Positions 50,776 to 61,890 of a stretch of 64,000 nucleotides of DNA are shown here, in pieces (within the stretch, counting starts at the first letter, position 1; each line of letters opens with the position of its first letter). A program made the position numbers and the translations under genes. The stretch spans positions 157,501 through 221,500 of the forward strand of contig JAODUP010000145.1 of NCBI GenBank assembly GCA_025642065.1, in the 5' to 3' direction. A model generated the notes under the pieces. The model was given only the letters and a program-made list of their open reading frames with translations, was not told the origin of the DNA and ran no database searches. The DNA is from Paralvinella palmiformis. Its lineage: Eukaryota > Annelida > Polychaeta > Terebellida > Alvinellidae.

Positions 50776-51250
50776 GTCTGCACACACAAAATTATAATGC
50801 ACACATCACAATAAATTTCCGTATTCGTAGGTTCAAAACTCGAAGCGTAGCCGCTTCAACGCTGCTGTTTCACCTACCAGAAGTCGGCGCTATTTGGTCA
50901 TGGCGGCGCATTCAAACACAACTGACTGCTCGGTCTAGTTTTCTTTTAGGTCAATGTTTCATCCCAACTAGACTAGATCTACGGACTTGCATTAAGCGAC
51001 ATTTATATATTTGATAGCATATAATAAGACAGGAGTAACACAGATTCTCTGCCCACAAAAGTATAATGCACACATCACAATAAATGTCAGTACTCATAGG
51101 TTCAAAACTCGCTTCAATGTACTCATAGGTTCAAAATTTGCTTCAATGTTGCTTTTCCCCTAACGGAATTCAGCGCTGTTTGGTCATGGCGGCCCAATCA
51201 AACACCACTTAATGCTCGGTCTAGTTTAGTTTTTTTCTTCAGGTCAGTGA
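50770..51250 (+). repeat. Tandem duplication, two diverged copies about 271 bp apart
   Basis: Copies at about 50,770-50,965 and 51,041-51,250 share ATAATGCACACATCACAATA, GTAGGTTCAAAACTCG and TTTGGTCATGGCGGC, then TGCTCGGTCTAGTTT. The second copy has an extra internal repeat of TCATAGGTTCAAAA. Confidence 0.75.
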
Positions 51251-51404
51251 TGTCAGCCATGAATAAACTTAACGTCCAATAATTCGTCTATTTCGTTCAT
51301 TACAAATGTCACAATACTATATACATCAAACAATTAAAAGACATCGACAATTTCCTTCAAGCTTTGATGAGCGCCCATTTTCTCCGTAACGAGTCGCTTT
51401 TTAG

Positions 51405-51562
51405 CACTTCCCTAGTACCAAAGGTCACGGGTTCAAATCCCAAAAGCATAATAACGTTTCCAGACTAATTCAGAAATTAATCAGTTAACATTTTGGCTCG
51501 ACAGTATTTGTGTCGTCTGCAGACAGAATGTTAAATAGCGCCACCACCTGGTTAAATTATAT
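51405..51562 (+). mobile_element. SINE family 2, old copy
   Basis: GGTCACGGGTTCAAATCCC, TTTCCAGACTAATTCAGAAA, TTTTGGCTCGACAG and TTAAATAGCGCCACCACC follow the layout of the 50.3-kb copy with heavy divergence. Confidence 0.5.
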
Positions 51563-51749
51563 TGAGACATTATGAATCCTCAAATGCGTGATATTTCTCA
51601 TAATTAGTTGATATTTTAGGTGATGCTTGCTATATTATCACAACTAGCTTGTTTTATTTTAAAATGGTCAACAACGCCGTACGCAAACTTCGAACATCTG
51701 TTCTCCGTTTCAGGCCATACTACTTTATTTCTTTGTTTCACGTTACAGA

Positions 51750-51750
<1 letters not shown>

Positions 51751-51834
<84 letters not shown>
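51751..51834. repeat. (GT)n downstream of exon 1b
   Basis: About 42 GT units. The open frames through it encode only Cys-Val or Thr-His repeats. Confidence 0.95.
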
Positions 51835-51835
<1 letters not shown>

Positions 51836-51950
51836 CAAACAAATATTTTGTTCTGAGGTCAAAATTCCCGAACCGATTACATAAAGTTAGGCACCCCATG
51901 GAGGCTAGCCAGAAGATATGTAGTAAGGAAGTTAAGTATTTTCCACTTAC

Positions 51951-52139
51951 AAGCGAGAAGTAAGCCACCAGCACACAAAAGGTCCTACCAATAACAAAAG
52001 ACCACAAACGGCTCTCGTCCTTCCTGTATCTTTTACGTATATTCCTTTGCACTTTACTTCTGACGACTAGCCTTCCAAGGTTCCAGGTTTGAAGCCACCC
52101 AGCGCCTCTGAGACGATCTCTTTGATTGTCGATGGCCAT
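51951..52139 (-). CDS. MFSD4B-like: Candidate alternative first exon 1b of the transporter
   Basis: From ATG at 52,139 this frame encodes exactly 63 residues: MAIDNQRDRLRGAGWLQTWN..., a basic stretch RSKVQRNIRKRYRKDESRLW, and finally SFVIGRTFCVLVAYFSL. It ends at CTT|GTAAGT in phase 0. The last 14 residues (IGRTFCVLVAYFSL) align with exon 1c (IGKTCCVVTVWLCL) and more loosely with exon 1a (VLKTLLIICTWICT). Splicing to exon 2 would complete helix 1 as ...YFSLGLVQSIAGPT. The frame is open further upstream, but without an ATG. It could instead be a relic of a duplicated gene. Confidence 0.55.
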
Positions 52140-52176
52140 TGAAGCACTGCTGGTGGTCCTCCGTTCCTCCAGATCG

Positions 52177-52183
52177 ATATATA
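52177..52183 (-). promoter_or_regulatory. TATA-like sequence upstream of exon 1b
   Basis: TATATAT on the minus strand, 38 bases upstream of the exon 1b ATG. The spacing would leave only a very short leader, and such AT strings are common in this window, so the support is weak. Confidence 0.25.
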
Positions 52184-53364
52184 ACAATCAAACGCCGATC
52201 GACGTATGTCGGTGGTAGGTGCTTGACAACAGCGTCATCTACCGAAATATGTTTGTTATTGTTGTCGTTGTGTCGAAGTACAGCTATTTTATTATAATGT
52301 CACTGTACTGAGGACAATGGTGGTTAGTTAAGTTAGAATGTTGTCGTTTGTCGTTGTTGTTATTGTTGTTATTTTCTAGCTGCCAGTCTGCCCGCCTGTG
52401 TACTAGTTAGGTGCTACTGACATCACTTATACTCAGAAAACAACGATTCTGGGCCAACACACACACACACACACAAAACATATAACATTGCATACACAGA
52501 ATAATAACGACATCAACCATATCCGGTCTATAAATTAACATTTACTGCCAGACTTTTTCCCAGACTGTAAAACATTTCCTGCCAGTAAATATCATGGGTA
52601 TATTTAGTTGTAATTCGTGTACCTTAACTATTAATTCAACATGTTGTTTTGCAATTTTTATGTAGATAAATGGTTATGTGCAATAAATATCCTACTGTTT
52701 GAAATTTGTGGGTATTTCTCTTAGAAGCATCTATATTTTTCACAAATACATTGTTGTGGATCCATGAACTAGTCTAGATCTACCAGAATGCAATGATAAT
52801 CACAGCAGGTTTTTTTCTTTCTTCATATTATAACCCTATGAGTGATCAACAACTTTGAAGCTTTCTGCCTCCTATGGTTAGATCACCTAGGTTACCGGGG
52901 CCTAACTGGAGTATTTATTGGTATAACAAAAACATTGATACGTATTCAGTCACCTTGAGACATCGATACGATCTATTATATAAAAAAACACGCCCGACAA
53001 AACAGCTTACGATCTGCTCAAATAGTTGTCACGTGTTGTATTGACCTAGTTTGAAGTAAGTATGTATACACTAAGCGGGGTCTGATTGGATTATTTACAT
53101 CAACTTGTCACAATCATGAACCAATCAAATTCCGATATATTGGCCTGTAGTAATTCCAGTAATTAATTTTTCGGGGTAGTTTCTGCGCATGACTGTACAT
53201 GTGTATGACAACTATTGAGTTTCATATTTCTCAAGTGCGTAGGTTTTGGTAGTCCATTGTTATTTGATTATGGTAATTTTTAATAATCAGTCAAAATATT
53301 TGGTATCATTTTGGGAAACTGAGGTGCAACTTTTGCATTTGCTGCTGTTAATTTCGAGACCCTG

Positions 53365-53367
<3 letters not shown>

Positions 53368-53438
<71 letters not shown>
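53368..53438. repeat. (TA)n at the LINE border
   Basis: About 35 TA units directly upstream of the LINE fragment. Confidence 0.95.
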
Positions 53439-53441
<3 letters not shown>

Positions 53442-54480
53442 GCTTAATGTTTGCGGCCTTCCCTAAGACTCTGTTCTTGGACCGTTTACTTTGTATACCT
53501 ACTAAGCTCTCTTATTCACAGCCAAAAATTAGACTTTCACTTATATGCAGATGACACCCAAATATACATATCTTTGTCTTCAAGAGATAGATATCTTTCT
53601 ATGACGTAGCTGGGTGACTGTCTCAGTAATATATCTAGCTGGATGATAAACGATAGACTTATCCTCAATTCCAACAAAACATATTTCATTGTGATCGGTA
53701 CATTCAGACAATGCAGCAAACGTCCTCGTTTCTTCCCTACGGACATCCTTAATCATAGCATCACACCATCAGACATTGTACGTAATATTGGTGTTTCTCT
53801 GACATGTCGCTGCTGCTTTCACCTTATTCATAACCTTCGCCGTATTCGTTGCTATATTTCTCTTTCAGTCCCCAAAACCATTAATACAGTAGTTATTATT
53901 ATTAGGCTAGATTACTGCAACGCTCTTCCTTATAGCATCGCATCTAGGGATATTCTAAAACTTCAGTGTGTTCAGAACTGATTAGCTAGGATTGTCACAC
54001 AGTCTCCTCGGTTGGTTTTCTTATTCTGTCCCACTCCTCGGATCACTTCATCGACTCCCTGTTCAATATCGGATCATTTTCAAACTTTGTATCATTGCCT
54101 ACCAAACTCTTTCTTCTGGCGAACCTTCGTATCTATTTTCCATACTTTCTTTAGCACACAAGCCCAGAAGGCTCTGTTCATCTGGTTTTCACTTGTTGTT
54201 TGTTCCCAGGGTTAAAACTCGTGCTTTATCAGTTGCTGTCCCTACTCTTTGGAACCCACCCTCTGAACCTGTTATGTCATCAAATAGCATCTAAAAACAC
54301 ATCTTTTCAGACTTTCTTATCCCTCATAATTTTCCTAAGTATCCACTGCATCCGATAATTTGTTGATGAATTTTGAGTTGTACCTTGACTATGAGATTAT
54401 CCAACCCCTGTGCTAGGGGCGCGGGTGAGTTTGATTATTTACAAGTTTATTGGCACTATAGAAGTTTGTAATTATATATA
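53439..54480 (+). mobile_element. 5'-truncated LINE fragment starting at a (TA)n tract
   Basis: RT homology starts right after the (TA)n at 53,368-53,438 (DSVLGP-like block). The YADD region survives in a shifted frame near 53,545. Then come MINDRLILNSNKTYFIVIGT, IRLDYCNALPYSIASRDILK, and in another frame SLHRLPVQYRIIFKLCIIAY and FVPRVKTRALSVAVPTLWNP. A 3' UTR with CCCTGTGCTAGGGGCGCGG and TTTATTGGCACTATAGAAG follows. Several stops and frameshifts occur. It lies between candidate exons 1c and 1b of the transporter. Confidence 0.8.
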
Positions 54481-54786
54481 TATATATAATCTCTGTGTAT
54501 GTTATTATTTCTATACATATTGTGGAAAACACTGCTGACCCTTTGGGTGTGTTATATTTGGTGATTTAAAAATCCTACAATGTCAACAAACATTGCCGTT
54601 ATAATTGTTTACATACTATTTTATACAGATTTTAATTTTATATTTTAACACTTTGGAAATAGAGTAAGCTGGAATCGGTACTTTTTATTTACGATTTGTG
54701 ATTTTATGAGCCAGTGCTTTTGCAGAAACTACTAACATACGCACACGCACGCTAACAGTGGCATCACCCATTTACGTGCAACTTAC

Positions 54787-54975
54787 CAAACATAGCCAGA
54801 CAGTTACCACACAACATGTCTTTCCGATAATAAATATTCGGTGTCGCTCAGATGTCCTTTCTCCTATGGATTTCCGACCTTCCTTCGTCAGATCGTCGCT
54901 ATAAGTCGAGATGACAAAGACGGAAGGTTCTTGGATGTTCTCCGAACTAACAAAACTGGGATTAGACTGGGCCAT
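54787..54975 (-). CDS. MFSD4B-like: Candidate alternative first exon 1c of the transporter
   Basis: From ATG at 54,975 (G at -3) it encodes 63 residues, the same length as exon 1b. It begins MAQSNPSFVSSENIQEPSVF, has a polar middle with KEGRKSIGERTSERHR, and ends IFIIGKTCCVVTVWLCL at a TTG|GTAAGT donor in phase 0. Joined to exon 2 it gives WLCLGLVQSIAGPTLPDL, a good MFSD4 helix 1. The N-terminal tail is unrelated to that of 1b except near the helix, so the isoforms would differ in their cytosolic N-terminus. About 5.9 kb of transposon-rich sequence separates it from exon 1a. Confidence 0.55.
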
Positions 54976-55989
54976 TACGTAGTCGTGTTCCTGATGGGTG
55001 TCTCACTCCAAAAACGTGACAACTTGAACATCTAACAGTAACACGATCCGGATCATCTGGATCTAGGGCGACAACGTAACGGTATATCACGGTCGTACCA
55101 AATGATGCTAATTAAACAGAGTATACGTACTCGTAACCTTAGAGAACGAATATTAAAGTTATGTATATTGGGTTATTTTTAGCACTAGACTTGTGTTAGT
55201 AGTTGTCTTAATTAAAACGTATTTCGTAATCTAATCTTGTCACGAGTCTAAATGTACACTTCACTCAATTGTTTCGCCCATCGCACAATAACCTCACGGC
55301 GTTTCTCTTCTACAATTTATGTCTGCGGTTAATAGTTGTTTTCTAGATTAAAATACAAATACAGTAAATGAACGGCCATTGTGTCCTATTGACGATTTCC
55401 TCGATCGCGAGCTTGTCGTTAATAAGGATATTCGGGAAAATATATACCCTACCAACAATATGTGGTGTGTCTCAAGGTTAATGGGTCAATTTAGTGTTGT
55501 TTGGTGGCTGAGTAAAATCATTCATCATTTAGCGATATCATAAGAACTTCATCTTATCTATATTCATATAGATTTGACGTGGTTATGTTTAGCACCATAT
55601 AATCACCCTTAGCAACGCTTTATTAAATATACATTATTAAATATGCATTATTATTTTAATTTTTACTACTACTATAATATCCAGTTCAAAACAATCCATA
55701 GCATCTCGAAAATATTTAATTGCAACGAATACAGAAGGCATATGAAGGTGTCACTATTTACATATAGCAACCAGAAATCGTATCAAGGCAATTGAGGACT
55801 TCCTGTATTTGTTGCATCTTATCTTCCACTTCTGATTTTAAAACAATCAGGAAAACCATTAATTATGTTACGCTAACACGATCATATCAAACCAATGAGT
55901 ATCTAAAAGTGAGCAACGTATCGCATCAGATTTTGCTTGTGTATGTTTAAATTTTTATTTTCATTAATTTCTTTCTATAATTATAATGC

Positions 55990-57109
55990 ATTATATTAAG
56001 GATCGGTTGCTTGCCTTACCACCCTATGGTGGTAATACCATTTGTTTAGCGATGCACCCACGTAGTGGAAAACATCCAAAGCAGATTGGTTCTGATGCCA
56101 GTAATTTGATCACTGTGCCAATAACACCAAATAATGGCAGAAAATGTAAATAATGGACTTATAAATTGTCAGTCGATCTGTAATAAATCTGATGAAATAT
56201 CTGATGTTGTTAAGGATGTGGATCTTCATGTTTTTGTCATTACAGAGACTTGGCTGACTGAAAGGTTTCGGACCAGAAAATTGTTGGTGATATGACTCCA
56301 GCTGGATATTCATTCCATCATGCAGCTCGGATTCACAAGAAAAGTGCGGGGTCGGCATTCTTCTCCGTGATTCTTTGAAGGTGAAATCCATTTGCGCTTT
56401 GAGACTAAGTCTTTTGAAAATTAACAACATAATTTTGCATCTGGGGGGATAAGTTTGTGTAACTCTTATCTACTGATTACACCCCACTAAGAAAATCGCC
56501 TGAAAACAGCAGGAATTTTCGGGATTTGTTGACTCTCTTGCTACCAACAGTGGCCATCTGTTGATCTTAGGTGATTTCAATATAGATTGGGATTGCCAGA
56601 TGAATGCAGATACCAAACAACTGACTGACATTCTTAGATCTGTCAATCTTAGGCAGCATGTGCAAGAAAGAATACACAGACATGGTCACATCTTATATCT
56701 AGTCATCTTCCGTGATTATGACAAATTAAATAAGGACGTGTCTGCGTCTTCCATGCTGTCTGATAATTTTCTTAGTAACATTAATGTATCTTTAGAGAAA
56801 CAATCTGTTTCAGCTAAAGTTTTTTCATATAGAAAATATAAGTCGATTGACAAGGAAGCTTTTCTTGCTGATCTGCGAGTCTCTTCTCTGGTATTGGATC
56901 CATCGGATGATGTGGATCTCTATGATAGTACAATGAGAGACATTGTAGATGAACTTTAAGGACAAAGGGAATGCCAAGAAGATGCTTCCATGGTACAATA
57001 AGAATATACAAGTTGCAAAGAGACACAGAAGGTATTGTGAGCGGCTGTGAATCAGGACCAGTTTGTGTGTTCATTATGAAATGTCCAAGGTCAATAAAAT
57101 TCTAGTTAT
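55990..57109 (+). pseudogene. LINE 5' part: endonuclease domain, decayed
   Basis: Starting near 55,990 (RLLALPPYGGNTICLAMHPR in one frame), the region reads INCQSICNKSDEISDVVKDV and FVITETWLTER, the N-terminal signature of the AP endonuclease of CR1/L2/Jockey-like LINEs. After frameshifts a good stretch at 56,561-56,959 contains ILGDFNIDWDCQMNADTKQL (endonuclease GDFN motif) and a linker. The frame just before the Gypsy insertion reads LPWYNKNIQVAKRHRRYCER, with a stop replacing a codon soon after. Confidence 0.8.
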
Positions 57110-57314
57110 TGTTGTAATATCCACTAGTTTTAATTATATCAGTATAGTCTTATATTGCGGCACAGCTACTACTACTCCTTTGTATACAATGATATCATCC
57201 TATTGTGGTGCCACCTACCGATTTGTTGTCTATTGTTAGCCTAATAAAGCTATGTGTTCTCAACTGGCGTTTATCACTTATTAATTGTTCTACTGAATAG
57301 AACATATTGAAACA
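57110..57314 (+). repeat. 5' LTR of the Gypsy element
   Basis: It starts TGTTGTAATATCC and ends TTGAAACA. It contains an AATAAA-type signal (CCTAATAAAGC) and a short inverted repeat TGTTCTA...TAGAACA near its end. Its partner is at 61,688-61,890. Confidence 0.9.
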
Positions 57315-57326
57315 TGGTGGCAGCGA
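57315..57326 (+). other. Primer-binding-site candidate
   Basis: TGGTGGCAGCGA directly follows the 5' LTR, where retroelements place their tRNA primer site. I cannot name the tRNA. Confidence 0.45.
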
Positions 57327-57328
57327 TT

Positions 57329-57450
57329 TGAAAAAGGAAGGTTTTAAATTTCCCCCCCGAACTTTTAAAAGGGGTTTAACCCCCTTTAATCCCCAAAAAA
57401 TTTTAAAACCGTTTAAAAAAAAAGCAAAAATAAAACAAAAACCCAAAATT
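57329..57450. other. Homopolymer-stuttered segment in the Gypsy leader
   Basis: Runs such as CCCCCCC, AAAAGGGG, ACCCCC, CCCCAAAAAA and TTTTAAAA occur back to back, unlike any other part of the window. A consensus or assembly error is as likely as real sequence. Confidence 0.6.
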
Positions 57451-57499
57451 TGATGTTGGAACTGGATATTATTGAGCGATAATAAGTGAATTGAAGAAA

Positions 57500-58085
57500 A
57501 TGGCTGATGACGGCGACCACGTTACTGCTAGCGCTAACAACCAAGCAGGTCCACCACGTTTGTCTCACCTGAGAGTGAACCCTCCACAGACACTAACTAT
57601 GATGGATTTGAAAGAAGAGGACTGGAAGTTGTGGAAGCAGGAATGGAAGAATTATGCCAAAATTACCCAGATTGATAAAGACCCCGAAGAAGTAGACTCT
57701 AGACCCCGATACAACCTCTTTACTATTACATTGTGCAGGGAGGAACATTCTTAGAATATACAATACATTCGAATTCACGACAGGTGAATCTGACACAAAC
57801 CCACAAACTGTGCTCGAAAAGTTGGATGAATACTTTACAGGCGAGATTAATGAAACAATGGAACAATTCAATCTCAACAAAAAAAAACAAGCAATGGATG
57901 AAAATGTTGATAGTTATGTCACTTGCCTGAGAACTCTAGCAAAAGCATGCAACTTCTGTAACACTTGTGGAGACAGTCTGATCCGTGACAGAATAATTAT
58001 CGGAATCAGATATGAAGGCTATGAGAACAGTCAAGCTGATTTATTAACATTTGCCACAGTGCCGAAGCAACAAAAGGGCATATGA
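57500..58085 (+). pseudogene. gag: Gypsy gag, frameshifted
   Basis: From ATG at 57,500 (MADDGDHVTASANNQ) a gag-like N-terminus includes DLKEEDWKLWKQEWKNYAKI, typical of invertebrate Gypsy gag. The frame is lost by 57,754. The capsid-like part resumes in another frame (VLEKLDEYFTGEINETMEQF, then VDSYVTCLRTLAKACNFC and DSLIRDRIIIGIR) until a stop near 58,084. At least one frameshift and one stop separate it from the next segment. Confidence 0.75.
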
Positions 58086-59110
58086 AACTGATGTCTTCAA
58101 TTGTGAAAGAGGATATACACAAAGTCTCTGTGTGCTCAAAATATAACCCCAAGAGGCCAGTGAATGACAGAGGCAAGCATCAAAAGTACAGTTCAAAAGG
58201 AACTATGAGCAGATGCAAATTCTGTGGACAGGAACATGTTTTTAAGAAATCTGAATGTCCCGCATGGGGAGCTATCTGCAAGAAATGTCACCATCGAAAC
58301 CATTTTGCTATTGTATGCAAGAATAGCGACAATAAACCGAAGAAGGTCCATGCAGTTCAGAAATATGAGAATGACTCCAGCAGTGATTCTAGCAGTGTCG
58401 ACTACACCAATGCTGTACGTCATCACATCTATACTGTCAGCGACGAGTTGAGCAAACCACTGTATGCGTCAATTAAAGTAAACAAACAGGCAGTGAAGTT
58501 TCAGATAGACCCTGGTGCCACTATAAATTTGATACCAAGAAGATCCATGAAGAATATCCAACTATCGAATACCAATACCACACTAGAAATGTGCAATGGT
58601 GCAACGACACATCCTATTGACAAGTGTAGGATTAACATCAAGAATCTTCAGAATCAGAAAAAATATTCTGTTGAATTCATGGTAGTGGATGAGCCTCTAA
58701 CACCACTACTCGGACGGAAAGCTGCAGAACACATGCAACTTATCACCGTCAACTATGACAACCTAGCACAGATACATGCTACTCATGAATTTACAGAACC
58801 TACTGTACTGACTGACTATCCAGCAGTATTTGGTGGTGGGCTGGGTACACTACCAGGAGTAGTACCTCTACATATCGATGATACTATCCAACCAGTCTCT
58901 AGTAGACCCAGAAGAATACCCATCACTCTGGAGAAAGAGGTATCCAGAGAACTGGACAACCTAGTGAAGCAAGGTGTAATCTGTCCAGTAAATGAGCCAT
59001 CAGAATGGGTGAGTCAGATGGCAGCTACTACTCATAAGTCAGGAGCCATCAGAATATGTATTGACCCAAGGCCTTTGAATGTAGCACTGAAGCGTTCACA
59101 CTTCCAATAA
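58082..59110 (+). pseudogene. pol: Gypsy zinc knuckle, protease and RT start (longest surviving frame)
   Basis: A 342-codon open frame holds a zinc-knuckle region (CKFCGQEHVF..., then CKKCHHRNHFAIVC with the C-x2-C-x4-H-x4-C pattern). An aspartic-protease-like segment follows in which the usual D-S/T-G reads DPG (FQIDPGATINLIPR), probably a damaging change. The linker and first RT blocks (VSRELDNLVKQGVICPVNEP, then GAIRICIDPRPLN) end at a frameshift near 59,090. Confidence 0.8.
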
Positions 59111-60170
59111 TAGATGAAGTTCTGCCTAAACTAGTGAATACAAGAATAATTTTCCAAACTGGATCTAGAGCAGGCATTCTGGCACTGCAAACTAGATGAA
59201 GAGTCAAGTAAACTCACTACATTTGCAACTCACAAAGGCAGATTTAGATGGCTAAGATTACCATTTGGAACCAGTGTGAGCAGTGAGGAGTTCCAGAAAA
59301 GGCTAAACCAAGCTTTGGATGACATTGTTGGAATAGTTTGTGTAGCAGATGATATTCTTGTCTATGGTGTAGGTGCTACACAAAAGATGCTATGGCAGAT
59401 CACCAGAAGAAGTTAACACTATTGTTACAGAGATGCACCAAATTAGGAATTAAACTCAACAAAGCTAAATCAATATTCTGTTGTACAGAAGTACCATTCC
59501 TCGGATATCTGATAACCAGTGAAGGTCTAAAACCGGATCCAGGAAAGATTGATGCCATCCTGAAGATGCAACAACCTACCACAGTCCAGGAAGTACAAAG
59601 GCTCAATGGAACTGTGAATTATCTGGCACGTTTCTTGCACAGTTATCATCAGTTATGCAACCTCTGATGAAACTAACCAGGAAGGAGCAACCGTGGATTT
59701 GGGGGAGAGAACAAGCGAAGGCATTTTCTGATATGCAGAAGCTGGTAACCTAAGCACCAGTTCTAACGTACTTTGATGTCAACAAACCAATCACTGTTCA
59801 GTGCGATTCAAGTGAAAAAGGAATGGGGGCAGTACTACTCCAATATGGTCGACCTGTTGTGTATGCCAGCCGAGCACTACAAGATACTGAAACAAAGTAT
59901 GCTCAGATAGAAAGGAAATGCTCGCTATTGTCTGGAGTCTGGAGCGTTTTCACCAGTACACATTTGGAAAGCACATAGTAGTACAGAGTGACCATAAACC
60001 ACTAGAATCATTGATGTGTAAGCCACTCTCCAAAGCCCCGTGCAGACTACAAGGCATGATGATGCGTCTTATGAAATATGACACAGAAATCATATATACC
60101 AAGGGAACCAACATATTCATTGCTGACATGCTATCACGTGCATATGTGAACTACCCTAGTACTGAACAAT
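59100..60170 (+). pseudogene. pol: Gypsy reverse transcriptase and RNase H remnants
   Basis: The RT core is spread over frames. One holds FWHCKLDEESSKLTTFATHK and RLPFGTSVSSEEFQKRL, then the catalytic box reads CVADDILVYG (ADD retained). The thumb/connection SEGLKPDPGKIDAILKMQQP is open at 59,392-59,667. RNase H begins near 59,790 (VQCDSSEKGMGAVLLQYGRP) and continues after a frameshift near 59,920 (MLAIVWSLERFHQYTFGKHI, then SDHKPLESL). A TAA near 59,752 and several frameshifts break it. Confidence 0.8.
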
Positions 60171-61585
60171 CTGACTTAGAACATATAAATGCTGTTCAAC
60201 ATCTTCCAATCCATCAGGAACGTTTGAAACAGTTACAGCTTGAGACTGAAAGAGATGATAACCTTCAAGCTCTAAAACAAATAATCATGCATAGATGGTC
60301 AGACCAGAAATCCGATGTACCACCTAATTTAATACCATACTATGGTATGCGTGATGAATTAACCACACAGAATGGTCTTGTTTTCAAAGGTGAACAGATC
60401 GTCATACCCATTGGTCTTCGAGCTGACATGAAGAAAGCAGTTCATTCATCGCATATCGGGATTGAAGGTTGTTTAAGAAGAGCCAGAGAATGTCTCTTCT
60501 GGCCAGGTATGTCATCAGAACTGAAACAATACATCAGTACGTGTGAAACATGCCGAATATTCGAAATAGCACCAGCTAAGGAAACCCTGATGTCTCACGA
60601 TGTACTTGACCGACCTTGACAGAAAGTAGGTATTGACCTACTCAATCACAAATCAATTGACTATGTAATAACAGTGGACTATTTCTCCAACTTCTGGGAC
60701 ATTGATCAACTTAATCGTACAACCTCGAATGCCGTGATTAAAAAAATCAAAGCACACCGCAAGATACGGTATACCAACTATGGTTATGACGAACAGTGGG
60801 CCTCAGTTCACAGCAGAGGAGTTCCGTAAATTGAACATGTCACATCCAGTCCACACTACCTGCGGTCCAATGGGAAAGTTGAAGCAGCAGTAAAATCAGC
60901 CAAACGTATGCTGAAGAAAACATGTGAACCAGGAGCTGATCAGTATCTGGCATTATTGGACATTCACAACACACCCACAAGCGACCTACCTAGCCCAGGC
61001 CAACGTCTAATGAATAGACGTACACGTATATTACTACCAATGACTGATCCTTTTCTGGAGCCCGCTTTACGCACAGACACAAAGTCAAAGTTACAATATG
61101 CTAAATACCAACAAGCAGCATATTATAAGCGAACTGCCAAAGACTTAGTTATTCTAGAAGAAGGCAATGTAGTAAGGATGAAGCCATATTCTCCAAATGT
61201 TACATGGAAAAAGGATGTTATAACCAAATGTCTAGATGAAAGATCATATCAAGTGGATACAGATTCTGGAACTTACCGCCACAACCGATCTCACTTGCGC
61301 AAGACCAATGAATCAGACCATCTAAATGATGCCTATTCATCAACCACCAATGCCAAAGTGAAGCGCTATGTAGCTGACCAACCAGCAATGAGTGATTACT
61401 CTACAGCTACAACAGTAAGCAAAGATGTCTTCAATGACACACCAACGTCTACCCAGCAGAACAACACACCTGCTCCAATGCCAACGCCTACCCAGCAGAA
61501 CACCACATCTGCTCCAATGCCGAAACCGACTCATGTATCACAAAGATCAACCAAGGGAATAGCACCAGCAAAATTAAATCTATGA
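60170..61585 (+). pseudogene. pol: Gypsy integrase remnant and C-terminal tail
   Basis: The H-H-C-C zinc region is present (AVHSSHIGIEGCLRRARECL, then CETCRIF), followed by a stop at 60,617. The catalytic core is then degraded: IDLLNHKSIDYVITVDYFSN keeps the first acidic position, the second is shifted or mutated near 60,780-60,800, and NGKVEAAVKSAKRML covers the region of the third. The last open frame (60,908-61,585) ends in two copies of a 36-base unit (QQNNTPAPMPTPT, QQNTTSAPMPKPT) and ...KGIAPAKLNL. Confidence 0.75.
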
Positions 61586-61674
61586 ACAATATTCAAGTGT
61601 TTATTCATATCACCACTGATTTAATCATTTTGATTTGCATATATCATACATTGTTTGGTAACTTCAAAAACAAT

Positions 61675-61687
61675 GGAAAAAGAAGGA
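61675..61687 (+). other. Polypurine tract
   Basis: GGAAAAAGAAGGA lies immediately before the 3' LTR, the expected site for plus-strand priming. Confidence 0.6.
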
Positions 61688-61890
61688 TGTTGTAATATCC
61701 ACTAGTTTTAATTATATCAGTATAGTCTTATATTGTGGCACAGCTACTACTACTCCTTTGCATATAATGATATCGCCGTATTGTGGTGCCACCTACGATT
61801 TGTTGTCCATTGTTAGCCTAATAAAGCCATGCGTTCTCAACTGGCGTTATCACTTATTAATTGTTCTACATAATAGAACATGTTGAAACA
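61688..61890 (+). repeat. 3' LTR of the Gypsy element
   Basis: This is a direct repeat of the 5' LTR with about 12 substitutions and two single-base indels. LINE sequence resumes immediately after it. Confidence 0.9.

Larger units (their letters stand above)
57110..61890 (+). mobile_element. Ty3/Gypsy-type LTR retrotransposon, broken, nested in a LINE
   Basis: A 4.78-kb element has 205- and 203-bp LTRs (TG...CA), a primer-binding-site-like sequence just after the 5' LTR and a purine tract before the 3' LTR. The internal region reads gag, zinc knuckles, protease, reverse transcriptase, RNase H, integrase in one strand and in the Ty3/Gypsy order (RT before integrase). It carries several frameshifts and in-frame stops and lacks an intact pol frame, so it is inactive. 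The LTRs differ at roughly 12 positions plus 2 indels by eye (about 6%), implying an old insertion. No clear target duplication is visible (GTTAT on the left, AAAAA on the right). Confidence 0.9.
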
